Shown here piece after piece: positions 8,771-16,501 of a DNA stretch of 46,496 nt; the first letter of the stretch is position 1, and every line of letters starts with the position of its first letter. The stretch is taken from assembly GCA_947475465.1 (NCBI GenBank), contig CANJLK010000025.1:1-46496 (forward strand). Reading direction: 5' to 3'. The notes beneath the pieces are model-generated. The model did no database searches. It saw only the letters and a list, made by a program, of their open reading frames with translations, and was not told the origin of the DNA. The position numbers were made by a program, and so were the translations under genes. The stretch comes from Caulobacteraceae bacterium. Its GTDB lineage: Bacteria > Pseudomonadota > Alphaproteobacteria > Caulobacterales > Caulobacteraceae.

Positions 8771-8800
8771 TTGAACCTGGGCCTTCGCACACCCAAATAT
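8771..8800 (+). promoter_or_regulatory. Candidate sigma-32 (heat-shock) promoter for hsp20
   Basis: TTGAAC at 8771-8776 and CCCAAATAT at 8792-8800 are separated by 15 bp, close to the known sigma-32 pattern of CTTGAA and CCCCAT-T. Transcription would start near 8807, which places the two hairpins of the ROSE-like element exactly in the 5' leader. Confidence 0.55.
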
Positions 8801-8808
8801 GTCCTTGT

Positions 8809-8876
8809 CCGGTCGGACCGCGCCGCTTCCAGGGCGGTCTGGCCGGAGAGTCGCTTTTCTCAAGGACTCTTCGAGG
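8809..8876 (+). promoter_or_regulatory. ROSE-type RNA thermometer in the hsp20 leader
   Basis: Two hairpins occupy the leader. The first pairs 8809-8821 with 8834-8846 over 13 bp, allowing G-U pairs. The second (8847-8870) pairs AGAG with CTCT and places TCGCT (8851-8855) opposite AAGGA (8862-8866), leaving G8853 bulged. TCGCT fits the UYGCU signature of ROSE thermometers, which masks the Shine-Dalgarno sequence through that bulged G. The AAGGA ends 10 nt before the hsp20 ATG, so melting of this hairpin would free it for translation. Confidence 0.75.
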
Positions 8877-9299
8877 ATGAACAGGTCACCGCTTTTCGAC
8901 AGCCCCTTCCTTTTGGGCTTCGAACACACCCGCAGTCTTGTCGAGCGCGCCACCAAGGCGGCCGCGGAGAGCTATCCGCCCTACAATGTCGAGGATCTCG
9001 GGGACGGATCGCTGCGGATCACGCTTGCTGTCGCCGGCTTCGCGCCGGACCAGCTTGAGGTGACGGTCGAGGACCGCCAGCTGATGGTCGCCGGCCGCCG
9101 TGACGGCGCCCAGGCCCGCCCCGAGGACGCCTTCCTGCATCGCGGCATCGCCGCGCGCGGCTTTATCCGAAGCTTCGTGCTGGCGGACGGGATGGTGGTG
9201 GAGAGCGCCACTCTCGAACACGGCCTGCTGCACATCGATCTGGCCCGCCCTGAACCCGAACGACGGGTGGTCAGGGTGCCGATCCGCGCGGCGGGATAA
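8877..9299 (+). CDS. Hsp20/alpha-crystallin small heat-shock protein (IbpA-like)
   Basis: The 140-aa product starts MNRSPLFDSPFLLGFEHTR and is an alpha-crystallin-domain holdase that binds unfolding proteins without ATP. The domain covers YPPYNVEDLGDGSLRITLAVAGF, then VTVEDRQLMVAGRR, FLHRGIAARGFIRSFVLADG and VVESATLEHGLLHIDL, the strands typical of alphaproteobacterial Hsp20. I start at 8877 because AAGGA sits 10 nt upstream inside the ROSE hairpin; a farther ATG at 8799 would put coding sequence through the leader hairpins. A DUF1150 gene follows, a common partner of Hsp20 in this class. Confidence 0.93.
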   Translation: MNRSPLFDSPFLLGFEHTRSLVERATKAAAESYPPYNVEDLGDGSLRITLAVAGFAPDQLEVTVEDRQLMVAGRRDGAQARPEDAFLHRGIAARGFIRSFVLADGMVVESATLEHGLLHIDLARPEPERRVVRVPIRAAG

Positions 9300-9375
9300 C
9301 GAACTGGTTTTTGTGCCCAGGACAGCCGGCTGAACCTAGCGGCGGTTCGAAGCGTTGAAGTTTTTGGAGGTGGTC

Positions 9376-9633
9376 ATGATGACGCCCGTTTTATCGATCG
9401 AAGCCTTTGCCGCCCTTGGCGCCCCGGACCTGGTCTACGTCCGTCCCGTCAGCGGGGCGGAAATTCTGGCCAGCGTCCCCACCGGCCAAGTGAAGGGCTT
9501 CGAGCTCAGCCCCGAGCAGACCCTCTATGCGGTGCACCGAGCCGACGGCGAGCGCCTGGCCGTCCTTACCGACCGCGACTCAGCCGTCGCCGCCGCCCTG
9601 GCGCACGAACTGGCGCCGGTTTCCGTTCACTAA
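9376..9633 (+). CDS. DUF1150 family small protein
   Basis: The 85-aa product contains LVYVRPVSGAEIL and YAVHRADGERLAVLTDRDSAVAAALAHELAPVSVH, which I recognise as the alphaproteobacterial DUF1150 family; function is unknown. It lies 76 nt behind hsp20, the arrangement usually seen, so it is probably part of the heat-shock response. GGAGG precedes two adjacent ATG codons (9376 and 9379). The stop is 4 nt from the convergent ptsN stop. Confidence 0.85.
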   Translation: MMTPVLSIEAFAALGAPDLVYVRPVSGAEILASVPTGQVKGFELSPEQTLYAVHRADGERLAVLTDRDSAVAAALAHELAPVSVH

Positions 9634-9637
9634 GCGT

Positions 9638-10111
9638 CTAAGCCGCCGACGAGCGTGCCTGCTGGTCCTGCACCAGCAGGGCGTGGATGGCGTCGGCGGT
9701 CCTGGCCTGCCGCAGCTGTTCGCGCAGGTCGCCCTGGCGCAGCAGGCGCGAAACGCGGGCCAGCGCCCGCAGGTGTTCGACGCCGCTGTCTTCCTTGGGC
9801 GCGAAGAGGGCGAAGAGCAGGTCGACCGGCTGGTCGTCCACCGATTCGAACTGCACCGGCTGTTCCAGGCGCACGAAAATGCCGCGCATCTTGGCCAGGC
9901 CCTCGAGCTTGGCATGGGGTGCGGCGACGCCGTGGCCAAGCCCGGTCGATCCCGCCAGCTCGCGGGCCGTCAGGGCGTCGAGGACATCGCCGGCCTCAAG
10001 ACCGAAGTTCCGCGCCGCGATCTCGGCGATCACCGCCAGGGCCTGCCGCTTTGAACCCGCGCTGATGCGCAGGGCGATCGCATTGCGATCGAGAAGGTCG
10101 CCAATCTGCAT
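9638..10111 (-). CDS. ptsN: PTS IIA-like nitrogen-regulatory protein (EIIA-Ntr)
   Basis: The 157-aa product is the terminal phosphate acceptor of the regulatory nitrogen PTS. The phosphorylated His is His66 in GHGVAAPHAKL, and RALARVSRLLRQGDLREQLR is the typical C-terminal helix region. It is the last gene of an rpoN-exoD-hpf-ptsN run, the classic rpoN neighbourhood. I start at the ATG at 10109-10111 (MQIGDLLDRNAI); the frame is open to 10153 but family members begin here. Confidence 0.94.
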   Translation of the reverse strand: MQIGDLLDRNAIALRISAGSKRQALAVIAEIAARNFGLEAGDVLDALTARELAGSTGLGHGVAAPHAKLEGLAKMRGIFVRLEQPVQFESVDDQPVDLLFALFAPKEDSGVEHLRALARVSRLLRQGDLREQLRQARTADAIHALLVQDQQARSSAA

Positions 10112-10186
10112 CTTGTCTCTAAGAACTCGTCGTTTCCCCAAGGCCCGCACCAACCGAGCCAGCCCTGTCAGCCGTTCGAAACGCGG

Positions 10187-10810
10187 TCAGGCCGCGCCGG
10201 CTCCGTTCCCATTCACGCGCGTACGCTCCGGGTCAATCCACCCGATGTTGCCGTCGGGGCGGCGATATACCACGGACAATCCGCCGTGCGCTGCGTTCCT
10301 GAACACGATTGTTTGAGATTCGGTCAGGTCGAGCTCCATCACCGCCATGGAAACGGTCATGGTGCGGATGGATTTCTCCGTCTCCGCGATCACCATGGGC
10401 TCGGGGAAGGCCGGAGCCTCCCCATCCATCAGGTCGTCGAGGCCGTCGTCGTCGTCGGGCGCCTGGATGATGAAATAGGCCGCCGTCTCGGCCTGGCGGG
10501 CCTGGGCCTGGATATGGTGGTCCTTCAGGCGGTTCTTGTAGCGCTGGATGCGCTTTTGCATCTTCTGCAGGGCGGCGTCGAAGGCCAGGTGGGCGTCGCC
10601 CCCCAGGCCCTGGGTGGTCAGTTGCTGGCCGGAGGCGAGGGTGACGGCGCAGTCGACCTTGAACGAATGGCCCTCGCGGCTCACGACCACGTCGGCGCCG
10701 CCGCCTTCGCGGTCGAAATACTTGCCGATTGAGGAGGAGACTTCGTCGGAGACCCGCGAACGCAGGGCCTCACCAACGTCGACATGTTTGCCGGTGACTT
10801 GGACTTGCAT
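10187..10810 (-). CDS. hpf: Ribosome hibernation-promoting factor, long form
   Basis: The 207-aa product begins MQVQVTGKHVDVGEALRSRV, the HPF/RaiA fold that blocks the mRNA channel of idle ribosomes. The second half carries the dimerisation domain (MAVMELDLTESQTIVFRNAA, VVYRRPDGNIGWIDP) that distinguishes long HPF, so it should form 100S dimers. The middle linker is acidic. It lies between exoD (32 nt upstream) and ptsN. The start at 10810 has GAGGG almost adjacent; the frame also opens with a TTG at 10846. Confidence 0.94.
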   Translation of the reverse strand: MQVQVTGKHVDVGEALRSRVSDEVSSSIGKYFDREGGGADVVVSREGHSFKVDCAVTLASGQQLTTQGLGGDAHLAFDAALQKMQKRIQRYKNRLKDHHIQAQARQAETAAYFIIQAPDDDDGLDDLMDGEAPAFPEPMVIAETEKSIRTMTVSMAVMELDLTESQTIVFRNAAHGGLSVVYRRPDGNIGWIDPERTRVNGNGAGAA

Positions 10811-10842
10811 GCCCTCAACAACGCGCCGCCGGCGGGAAGGTG

Positions 10843-11472
10843 TCAAGCCGCCAGAAATACCGAAATGACGTGCTGGGCCATCCGCCCGATCAGGCTGGCG
10901 GCCAGGACCAGGACCCCGGCGCTTCCGGCGGCCAGCGCATAGCCCAGGAGGGCCAGGATCCCGTCACGCTGGGCGAGCGCCAGGCCCAGAACGCTGACCG
11001 CGGCGGCCGGCAGCATGTTGCCCAGCGGAATAGGCAGGATGAGCACCAGCGCGAGGATCGTGCAGACCAGTCCGATCGCGCGGTCGCCCACAGGCCCGAA
11101 CAGGAACGCCAGGCGTGGCTTCGATATGGCCTCGGCCCGCTCCAGCCATCTGAGCAGACGGGGCAGGCCCTTTCGCAGGTCGGCGACCGCCAGGGTCTGG
11201 GCGCGCACGCCGGCGGGCAGCCAGGGCGCCCGCGCGCCGACCATCAGCTGTGGCGCCAGCAGCACCAGGGGCGCGCCGAAGATGGTCGTGCCGCCCGGAG
11301 GCAGGGGAAGCGAGCAGGCCAGGCCGAAGACCAGCAGCAGGGCGCCCATGGCCCGGCCGCCGAAGCATTCCATGATCTCGCCCACCGAGACGGTCTCGGC
11401 GTCGCGATCCGCGAGCTCGCGCAGGATTTCGGACAGCGGCGGCGGCGGCGGACGGTCGGCGGACTCGGACAT
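10843..11472 (-). CDS. ExoD-family inner-membrane protein
   Basis: The 209-aa product has an N-terminal amphipathic region (LSEILRELADRDAETVSVGEIMECFGGRAMGALLL), the conserved SLPLPPGGTTIFGAP stretch and several hydrophobic helices (VCTILALVLILPIPLGNMLPAAAVSVLGLAL; ILALLGYALAAGSAGVLVLAASLIG). This matches ExoD, first found in Rhizobium as a gene affecting exopolysaccharide and alkali tolerance; its biochemical role is unknown. It is inserted between rpoN (36 nt upstream) and hpf, all co-directional. Confidence 0.88.
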   Translation of the reverse strand: MSESADRPPPPPLSEILRELADRDAETVSVGEIMECFGGRAMGALLLVFGLACSLPLPPGGTTIFGAPLVLLAPQLMVGARAPWLPAGVRAQTLAVADLRKGLPRLLRWLERAEAISKPRLAFLFGPVGDRAIGLVCTILALVLILPIPLGNMLPAAAVSVLGLALAQRDGILALLGYALAAGSAGVLVLAASLIGRMAQHVISVFLAA

Positions 11473-11508
11473 GGGCTGTCCCCATGTGCAGCGTTTGGCG
11501 CCTCGCGC

Positions 11509-13017
11509 CTAGGCCATTTCCTTCAGCATCCGGCGGCGTTCGACGGAAGAGGGGATGCGCAGGGCCTCTCGGTACTTGGCGACGGTGCGCCGCGCGATAT
11601 CGACGCCGCCATCGCGAAGGATTTCGACCAGGCGGTCGTCGGAGTGGACCTCAGTCTCAGACCGCTCGGCGTCGATCAGCTGCTTGATCTTATGGCGGAC
11701 GCTTTCCGCGGAGTGGGCGTCGCCACCCTCCGTCGCCTGGATCGCCGAGGTGAAGAAGAACTTCATCTCAAACACGCCTCGCGGCGTAGCGATGTATTTG
11801 GAGGAGGTCACCCGGCTGACGGTCGACTCATGCATGCCGATGGCGTCGGCGACGGTCTTCAGGTTCAGGGGTCGCAAGTGCTCGACCCCATAGGCCAGGA
11901 AGGCGTCCTGCTGGCGGACGATTTCCGAGGACACCTTGAGGATGGTCTTGGCGCGCTGGTCGAGGCTCTTGACCAGCCAGCTGGCCTGGGCCGCGCAATC
12001 GGCGACGAAGGTCTTCTCCTGGTCGGTCCTGGCGGTGGCGCTGACCCGGGCGTGGTAGCGCTGGTCGACCAGCAGGCGCGGGAGGGTGTCGGTGTTCAAT
12101 TCCACGTGCCAGAGCCCGCCCAGACCCTCGCGGACGAAGACGTCGGGGGCCACCGCCTGGGCGGGCTCGCCGCCGAAGGCCGAGCCGGGGCGGGGCGTCA
12201 GCGCCCGGATCTCGGCGACCATCTCCCGGAGGTCTTCGTCGTCGACGGCGCACAGGCGCTTCAGGGCCGCCATGTCGCGCTTGGCCAGCAATGGGAGGTT
12301 GTCCAGCAGGGCGGCCATGGCCGGATCGTAGCGGTTGGCGTCCTTCAACTGCAGCATCAGGCATTCGCGCAGGTCGCGCGCGGCGATGCCCACCGGCTCG
12401 AACCCCTGGAGGACGCTCAGCACCCGCTCCAGCATGTCGGGGACGCAACCCAGCCGCTCGGCGGTCTCGTCCAGGTCGGCCCGCAGGTAGCCCGCCTCGT
12501 CGATGGAATCGATCAGCACGCTGGCCGCCGCGGCCTCGGCGGGCGGCAGGCCCGCCACCGAAAGCTGGTCGTGCAGGTGTTCGGAAAGGGTCTTTTCGCG
12601 GGTCAGCGCGCCCTCAAGGGCCGCATCGTCGCCCTCGAATCCGCGCCCGCCGCCGGACCCGGCCTTCGACCAGTCGATCGAGCCGCCGGCCTCGGCCGCG
12701 CCCATGTCTGGGTGATCGTCGCCGGTCGCCCGCTCGCCGGGCGAGGCCGCGTCGTGGCTGACGTCGTACTCCGCCATGGCCCCGGCGTCGTCGATGCGGT
12801 CGGTGGCGTTGTCCGTGGCGGACTGGATCTCCGGCTCGGCGTCCGGCTCGTTGTCCCGCTCGTCGCGGGCCAGCAGCGGATTGCGCTCCAGCTCCCCCTC
12901 GACGAAGGCCTCAAGCTCGAGATTCGTCAGCTGCAGCAGCTTTATAGCCTGCTGCAGCTGCGGCGTGATGACCAGTCCCTGGCCCTGCCGGATCTCTAGT
13001 CGCGCGCTGAGCGCCAA
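11509..13017 (-). CDS. rpoN: RNA polymerase sigma-54 factor
   Basis: The 502-aa product directs RNA polymerase to GG/GC promoters that need an AAA+ activator. The Gln/Leu-rich region I (ITPQLQQAIKLLQLTNLELEAF) is at the N-terminus, region II is acidic, the HTH region includes LKTVADAIGMHESTVSRVTSSKYI, and the C-terminal RpoN box is ARRTVAKYRE. The start is TTG (13015-13017) with GAGGG about eight bases upstream. It heads the run to exoD, hpf and ptsN and is divergent from the WYL regulator. Confidence 0.96.
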   Translation of the reverse strand: MALSARLEIRQGQGLVITPQLQQAIKLLQLTNLELEAFVEGELERNPLLARDERDNEPDAEPEIQSATDNATDRIDDAGAMAEYDVSHDAASPGERATGDDHPDMGAAEAGGSIDWSKAGSGGGRGFEGDDAALEGALTREKTLSEHLHDQLSVAGLPPAEAAAASVLIDSIDEAGYLRADLDETAERLGCVPDMLERVLSVLQGFEPVGIAARDLRECLMLQLKDANRYDPAMAALLDNLPLLAKRDMAALKRLCAVDDEDLREMVAEIRALTPRPGSAFGGEPAQAVAPDVFVREGLGGLWHVELNTDTLPRLLVDQRYHARVSATARTDQEKTFVADCAAQASWLVKSLDQRAKTILKVSSEIVRQQDAFLAYGVEHLRPLNLKTVADAIGMHESTVSRVTSSKYIATPRGVFEMKFFFTSAIQATEGGDAHSAESVRHKIKQLIDAERSETEVHSDDRLVEILRDGGVDIARRTVAKYREALRIPSSVERRRMLKEMA

Positions 13018-13157
13018 AGCGGTTACCCTCGGGTGGCCTGTTTCTTGCTGGCGACCTTAGCGGCGCGAAGACAACCGATTCGTTAACTGCGCCTGATTGC
13101 CTTCCCAAGCCGGCCCGGCCGCAGGTATTGTCAGCAGCCTGGCGGGAGGGGCGATTC

Positions 13158-13877
13158 ATGCGGCGGGCCGACCGGCTTTTCCAGATCATCCAGGTGCTGC
13201 GCCGCGGCCGCCTGCCGGTGACCGCCGAGGCCATGGCCGCCGAGCTGGAAACCTCCAAGCGCACCATCTACCGCGACATCGCCGACCTGATGGCCCAGCG
13301 GGTGCCGATCCGTGGCGAGGCCGGCGTGGGCTATGTGCTGGAGGGCGGGTTCGACCTTCCGCCCCTGATGCTGACCCCCGACGAGATCGAGGCCGCGGTC
13401 CTGGGCGCCCAGTGGGTGATGGGCCGGGGCGACCCGGACCTGGCGCGCGCCGCCCAGGACCTGATCGCCAAGATCGGCGTCGCCGTGCCCGAACATCTGC
13501 GGCCCCTGGTCCTGGAGCCCGCGACCCGCGCCGCGCCCAACTGGAAGTTGGTTCCCGACGGCCTCGACATGGCCCAGGTGCGGCGCGCCATCCATGCGGG
13601 GCAAAAGCTGCGGCTGACCTATCGCGACGAACAGGATCAGCGGACCGAGCGCACCGTGTGGCCCTTTGCCGTGGGTTATCATGAGACCACGCGCCTGGTG
13701 GTCGCCTGGTGCGAGATGCGTCGTGACTTCCGCAGCTTCCGCACCGACCGGGTGGCGGCCGCGGCCTTCCTCGACGAGCGCTATCCCGAGCGGCCGGCGA
13801 TCCTGCGGGCCCGCTGGCGCAAGGCGCGCGCCGAGGCCTTCGCCGAACACAGCCGGAAGGCCGAGCCGGGCGGCTAG
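13158..13877 (+). CDS. YafY-type transcriptional regulator (HTH-WYL)
   Basis: The 239-aa product has an N-terminal winged HTH (RADRLFQIIQVLRRGRLPVT, then ELETSKRTIYRDIADLMAQ) and a C-terminal WYL domain (LRLTYRDEQDQRTERTVWPF and the FRSFRTDRV segment), so it is a ligand-responsive DNA-binding protein. GGGAGGGG lies about 8 nt before the ATG. It is divergent from rpoN, and its stop shares the four bases CTAG with the convergent secreted-protein gene. Targets are unknown. Confidence 0.9.
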   Translation: MRRADRLFQIIQVLRRGRLPVTAEAMAAELETSKRTIYRDIADLMAQRVPIRGEAGVGYVLEGGFDLPPLMLTPDEIEAAVLGAQWVMGRGDPDLARAAQDLIAKIGVAVPEHLRPLVLEPATRAAPNWKLVPDGLDMAQVRRAIHAGQKLRLTYRDEQDQRTERTVWPFAVGYHETTRLVVAWCEMRRDFRSFRTDRVAAAAFLDERYPERPAILRARWRKARAEAFAEHSRKAEPGG

Positions 13878-14512
13878 CTGATCTTCAACTTCAGGGGCGG
13901 CTTGGGGAAATGCAGGCGCCGCGCGTCCGGCAGGCCCTGGGGGTTGTAGGTGACGATCCCCTTGATCACCGGCAGGGCGGCGCGGCGGCCGTCGCCGAAC
14001 TCCACCTCGCCGGAGGGCACGCCCAGGAAGCCCACCTGCTGCAGCTTCGGCATGGCCATGGAAAGGACGCCGGCCACCGTCCGCTGGCCCGCGGCGGCCT
14101 GGGCAATGGCGGCGGCCAGGTCGCGGGCGTCGATCTCCGTTGTGGGCGGTGTCACAGGCTCGACGTCCAGGGCGACGTTGAGCTTGACGCTTTCGTCGAG
14201 TCCGAACGCCAGTCGGTCGTTTTCCAGCTGGGCGAGGGTCGGCAGCCGCTGCACCCGGCCGTCGGATCCCAGAGGAACGGGGATACGGTTGGCGCCCTCT
14301 ACGAGCCACATCGGCGCGGCGAGCGGCTGTGTTCCGATCCGCAAGGTGTAGCTGAGAGTGAAGCGGTTGCGCTGGCTCGGCGGCAGCTTGAGGTAGGCCG
14401 CCAGGAAGGGGAAAGGCTTCGCAGCCGGAATGACCTTTTCCGCCGCCAGGGCCGGCGCGGCGCCGGCCACCGTGAGGATCGCCAGCAAATTGAGCAGGGT
14501 TGCGCGACGCAA
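13874..14512 (-). CDS. Secreted/periplasmic protein of unknown function, downstream of lptB
   Basis: The 212-aa product has a Sec signal peptide (MRRATLLNLLAILTVAGAAP, cleavage likely after ALA-AE) and a mature domain with FTLSYTLRIGTQ, LDESVKLNVALDVEP and FGDGRRAALPVIKGIVTYNP; it ends PPLKLKIS. I do not recognise a family. It starts only 12 nt after the lptB stop on the same strand, so it is probably co-transcribed with rnd-lptC-lptA-lptB. Its position suggests an envelope role, but nothing in the sequence proves a link to LPS transport. Confidence 0.72.
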   Translation of the reverse strand: MRRATLLNLLAILTVAGAAPALAAEKVIPAAKPFPFLAAYLKLPPSQRNRFTLSYTLRIGTQPLAAPMWLVEGANRIPVPLGSDGRVQRLPTLAQLENDRLAFGLDESVKLNVALDVEPVTPPTTEIDARDLAAAIAQAAAGQRTVAGVLSMAMPKLQQVGFLGVPSGEVEFGDGRRAALPVIKGIVTYNPQGLPDARRLHFPKPPLKLKIS

Positions 14513-14524
14513 GGATGGACTCCT

Positions 14525-15283
14525 TCAGGTGAAGCGGTCGCCCAGGTAGACGCGGCGCACCTCGGGATCGTCGACGATCTCATCGGGGCGGCCCTCGAAC
14601 AGGACTTCGCCGGCGTGGATGATGGAGGCGCGGTCGATGATGTCGAGCGTCTCGCGGACATTGTGGTCGGTGATCAGGATGCCGATGCCGCGCTTCTTCA
14701 GATAGGTGATCACTTCGCGGATGTCGGAGATCGCCAGGGGGTCGATCCCGGCGAAGGGCTCGTCCAGCAGCATGAAGGAGGGCTCGGAGGCCAGAGCGCG
14801 GGCGATCTCGACGCGGCGCCGCTCGCCGCCCGACAGCGAGATGGCCGGCGCGTTGCGCAGGTGCTCGATGTGCAGTTCTTCCAGCAGTTCGGTGACGATG
14901 GCCCGGGCGCGCTTCTTGTCTCGCTCGCGCAGCTCGACCACCGCCATGACGTTCTCGCCGACGCTCATGCCGCGGAAGATCGAGGTTTCCTGCGGCAGGT
15001 AGCCGACGCCCATCCGCGCCCGCTGGTACATGGGCTGGGCTGTGATGTTCTCGCCGTCCAGGTAGATCGCCCCATAGTCCGCCGAGATCAGGCCGGTGAT
15101 CATGTAGAAGCAGGTGGTCTTGCCCGCGCCATTGGGGCCCAGCAGGCCGGCTACCTCGCCCCGGCCCAAGCGCAGGGACACGCCCTTGACCACCGGCCGG
15201 CCGCGGAACGACTTGCCGATGTTATCGACCACCAGGCCTTCGCCCGCGCGGCTCGATAGGGTGTCGAAGCGTTCGGGCTTCAA
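14525..15283 (-). CDS. lptB: LPS export ABC transporter ATP-binding protein LptB
   Basis: This ATPase powers extraction of LPS from the inner membrane with LptFG. Walker A is GPNGAGKTT (residues 49-57 from my start), the Q-loop is YLPQETSIF, the signature is LSGGERRR, Walker B is FMLLDEPFAGID and the switch His is in ITDHNVRETL. No ATG or GTG fits near the N-terminus. I use the TTG at 15281-15283 (252 aa); a CTG at 15301 would add six residues, so the exact start is uncertain. It follows lptA after a 26-nt gap. Confidence 0.93.
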   Translation of the reverse strand: MKPERFDTLSSRAGEGLVVDNIGKSFRGRPVVKGVSLRLGRGEVAGLLGPNGAGKTTCFYMITGLISADYGAIYLDGENITAQPMYQRARMGVGYLPQETSIFRGMSVGENVMAVVELRERDKKRARAIVTELLEELHIEHLRNAPAISLSGGERRRVEIARALASEPSFMLLDEPFAGIDPLAISDIREVITYLKKRGIGILITDHNVRETLDIIDRASIIHAGEVLFEGRPDEIVDDPEVRRVYLGDRFT

Positions 15284-15309
15284 GGGGCTGGCCTGGTCCA
15301 GGGGGGCAA

Positions 15310-15858
15310 CTACGGGCGAGCGCCAGACGTGGTGTTGGCCTGGCTGGGATAGAAGACCCCGCGGGGCCGATTCTTGCCGCCCTTCTCGCCGCCCTGCATC
15401 TGGCCCTGGCCGGTCAGGGTGTTGACCACCATCCGGTCGCCGCGCAGCACGTTCTGGCCCTGCACCGCGACCACGTCGCCGATCATGGTGATGGTCGTCG
15501 AGCCGGCCTCGTAGACGGCGCTGTTGGCGCGGATCTTCTGCTGCGGCGTGACGTAGTAGACCGAGCCCTCGGCCTCCAGCCGGTCGAGGTCGCCGCAGGC
15601 CGCGCCCTGTCCGGGCGTCCCGGGCTTGGGCGCGCCGCGCTTGTTGAAGATGCGCAGGACATCGGCGCGCAGGCGAGTGGTGTCTTGCAGCGCCTCGGCG
15701 TTGCCTCGCCAGGTCGCCTGGCATTGCGCGTTCTGGGTTTCCAGTTCGTCGGCGGTGATATCCACCGGAGCCTTGGAATTGGTGGCGATCTGCGCCTGGG
15801 CGGAACCCGCTGCGATCAGCGCCGCGGCTGCGGCCGCCAGGCGGATGGAGAGCTTCAT
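15310..15858 (-). CDS. lptA: LPS transport periplasmic protein LptA (OstA domain)
   Basis: The 182-aa product begins with a signal peptide (MKLSIRLAAAAAALIAAGSAQA) and continues with the OstA-like beta-jellyroll repeats (PVDITADELETQNAQCQATW, AEALQDTTRLRADVLRIF, YYVTPQQKIRANSAVYEAG, VLRGDRMVVN) that form the periplasmic LPS bridge. Two Cys residues, in QCQATW and ACGDLDRL, are far apart in sequence and might form a disulfide. The ATG at 15858 is preferred; a GTG overlapping the lptC stop would add six residues. It lies between lptC and lptB. Confidence 0.9.
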   Translation of the reverse strand: MKLSIRLAAAAAALIAAGSAQAQIATNSKAPVDITADELETQNAQCQATWRGNAEALQDTTRLRADVLRIFNKRGAPKPGTPGQGAACGDLDRLEAEGSVYYVTPQQKIRANSAVYEAGSTTITMIGDVVAVQGQNVLRGDRMVVNTLTGQGQMQGGEKGGKNRPRGVFYPSQANTTSGARP

Positions 15859-15872
15859 CGGCGGGCCTTGCC

Positions 15873-16496
15873 TCACTTGTTGTTCAAGACGGTATGAACG
15901 CCGCCCTTGAAGACCATGCGATCACCCTTGTCGTAAACGCCATAGGACTTCGCGCTGATATCTCCAAGCGACCCTGAGCCCTGAATGGGGCCTGAACCGA
16001 CCAGTTCGCCGGTCTTGGTGTCGAACAGCGAAGAGGCCGTGTCGAAGGCGGCCTGGGCGCCGGAGAGCCGCACCCCGCCGCTGACCTCCAGCTTGCGGGT
16101 GTCCTCGTGATAAACCCCCGCCCCACCGGTGATCCGCAAGGGATCGGGGCCATCCTCGTCGAGGATCAGGGCGGGCTTGTCGAGATAGACCTTCGAATAT
16201 TCGTTGGCGTCGCGCATGGCGGTCACGGCCGTGAGCACGAAGGCCCGACCGCGGTTGTCGCGGCCCACGAAGCGCGGGTTGACCAGCCGGATCGGCTCGT
16301 CCGCGCGGCCGGCTGCCGGATGGGCCGCGGTCAGGGTGTTGAAGGCCACCGATCCGGCCAGCCCGATCAGGATCAACCCGATCAGCCCGGGCAGCAGGAT
16401 GCGCAGCGCCCGGATCACGCCGGCGCGCCGCCGCCAGCGCTGGATCGAATCCTGGCGCCTGGGGTTGGCGAAGATGGAAAGTTTGGAGGCGGTCAC
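15873..16496 (-). CDS. lptC: LPS export system protein LptC
   Basis: The 207-aa product has one N-terminal transmembrane helix (LRILLPGLIGLILIGLAGSVAF) and a periplasmic domain with LVNPRFVGRDNRGRAFVLTA, then RLSGAQAAFDTASSLFDTKTGEL, typical of alphaproteobacterial LptC. It passes LPS from LptBFG to LptA. The start is GTG, six bases after the rnd stop, so translation is probably coupled. The reading frame is also open far upstream through rnd, but that part is an antiparallel-frame shadow of rnd. Confidence 0.9.
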   Translation of the reverse strand: MTASKLSIFANPRRQDSIQRWRRRAGVIRALRILLPGLIGLILIGLAGSVAFNTLTAAHPAAGRADEPIRLVNPRFVGRDNRGRAFVLTAVTAMRDANEYSKVYLDKPALILDEDGPDPLRITGGAGVYHEDTRKLEVSGGVRLSGAQAAFDTASSLFDTKTGELVGSGPIQGSGSLGDISAKSYGVYDKGDRMVFKGGVHTVLNNK

Positions 16497-16501
16497 GGGT
16501 C

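Noticed and set aside
8766..8780. CCAGGTT-G-AACCTGG palindrome as an operator
   Set aside because: It overlaps the -35 box of the proposed heat-shock promoter, but it could equally be the methyltransferase terminator or chance; evidence is too thin to call separately.
10840..12999. 719-codon open frame on the plus strand across exoD and rpoN
   Set aside because: It runs antisense to two clearly recognised genes, its translation is low-complexity Gly/Gln/Arg-rich, and GC-rich codon bias routinely opens such frames.
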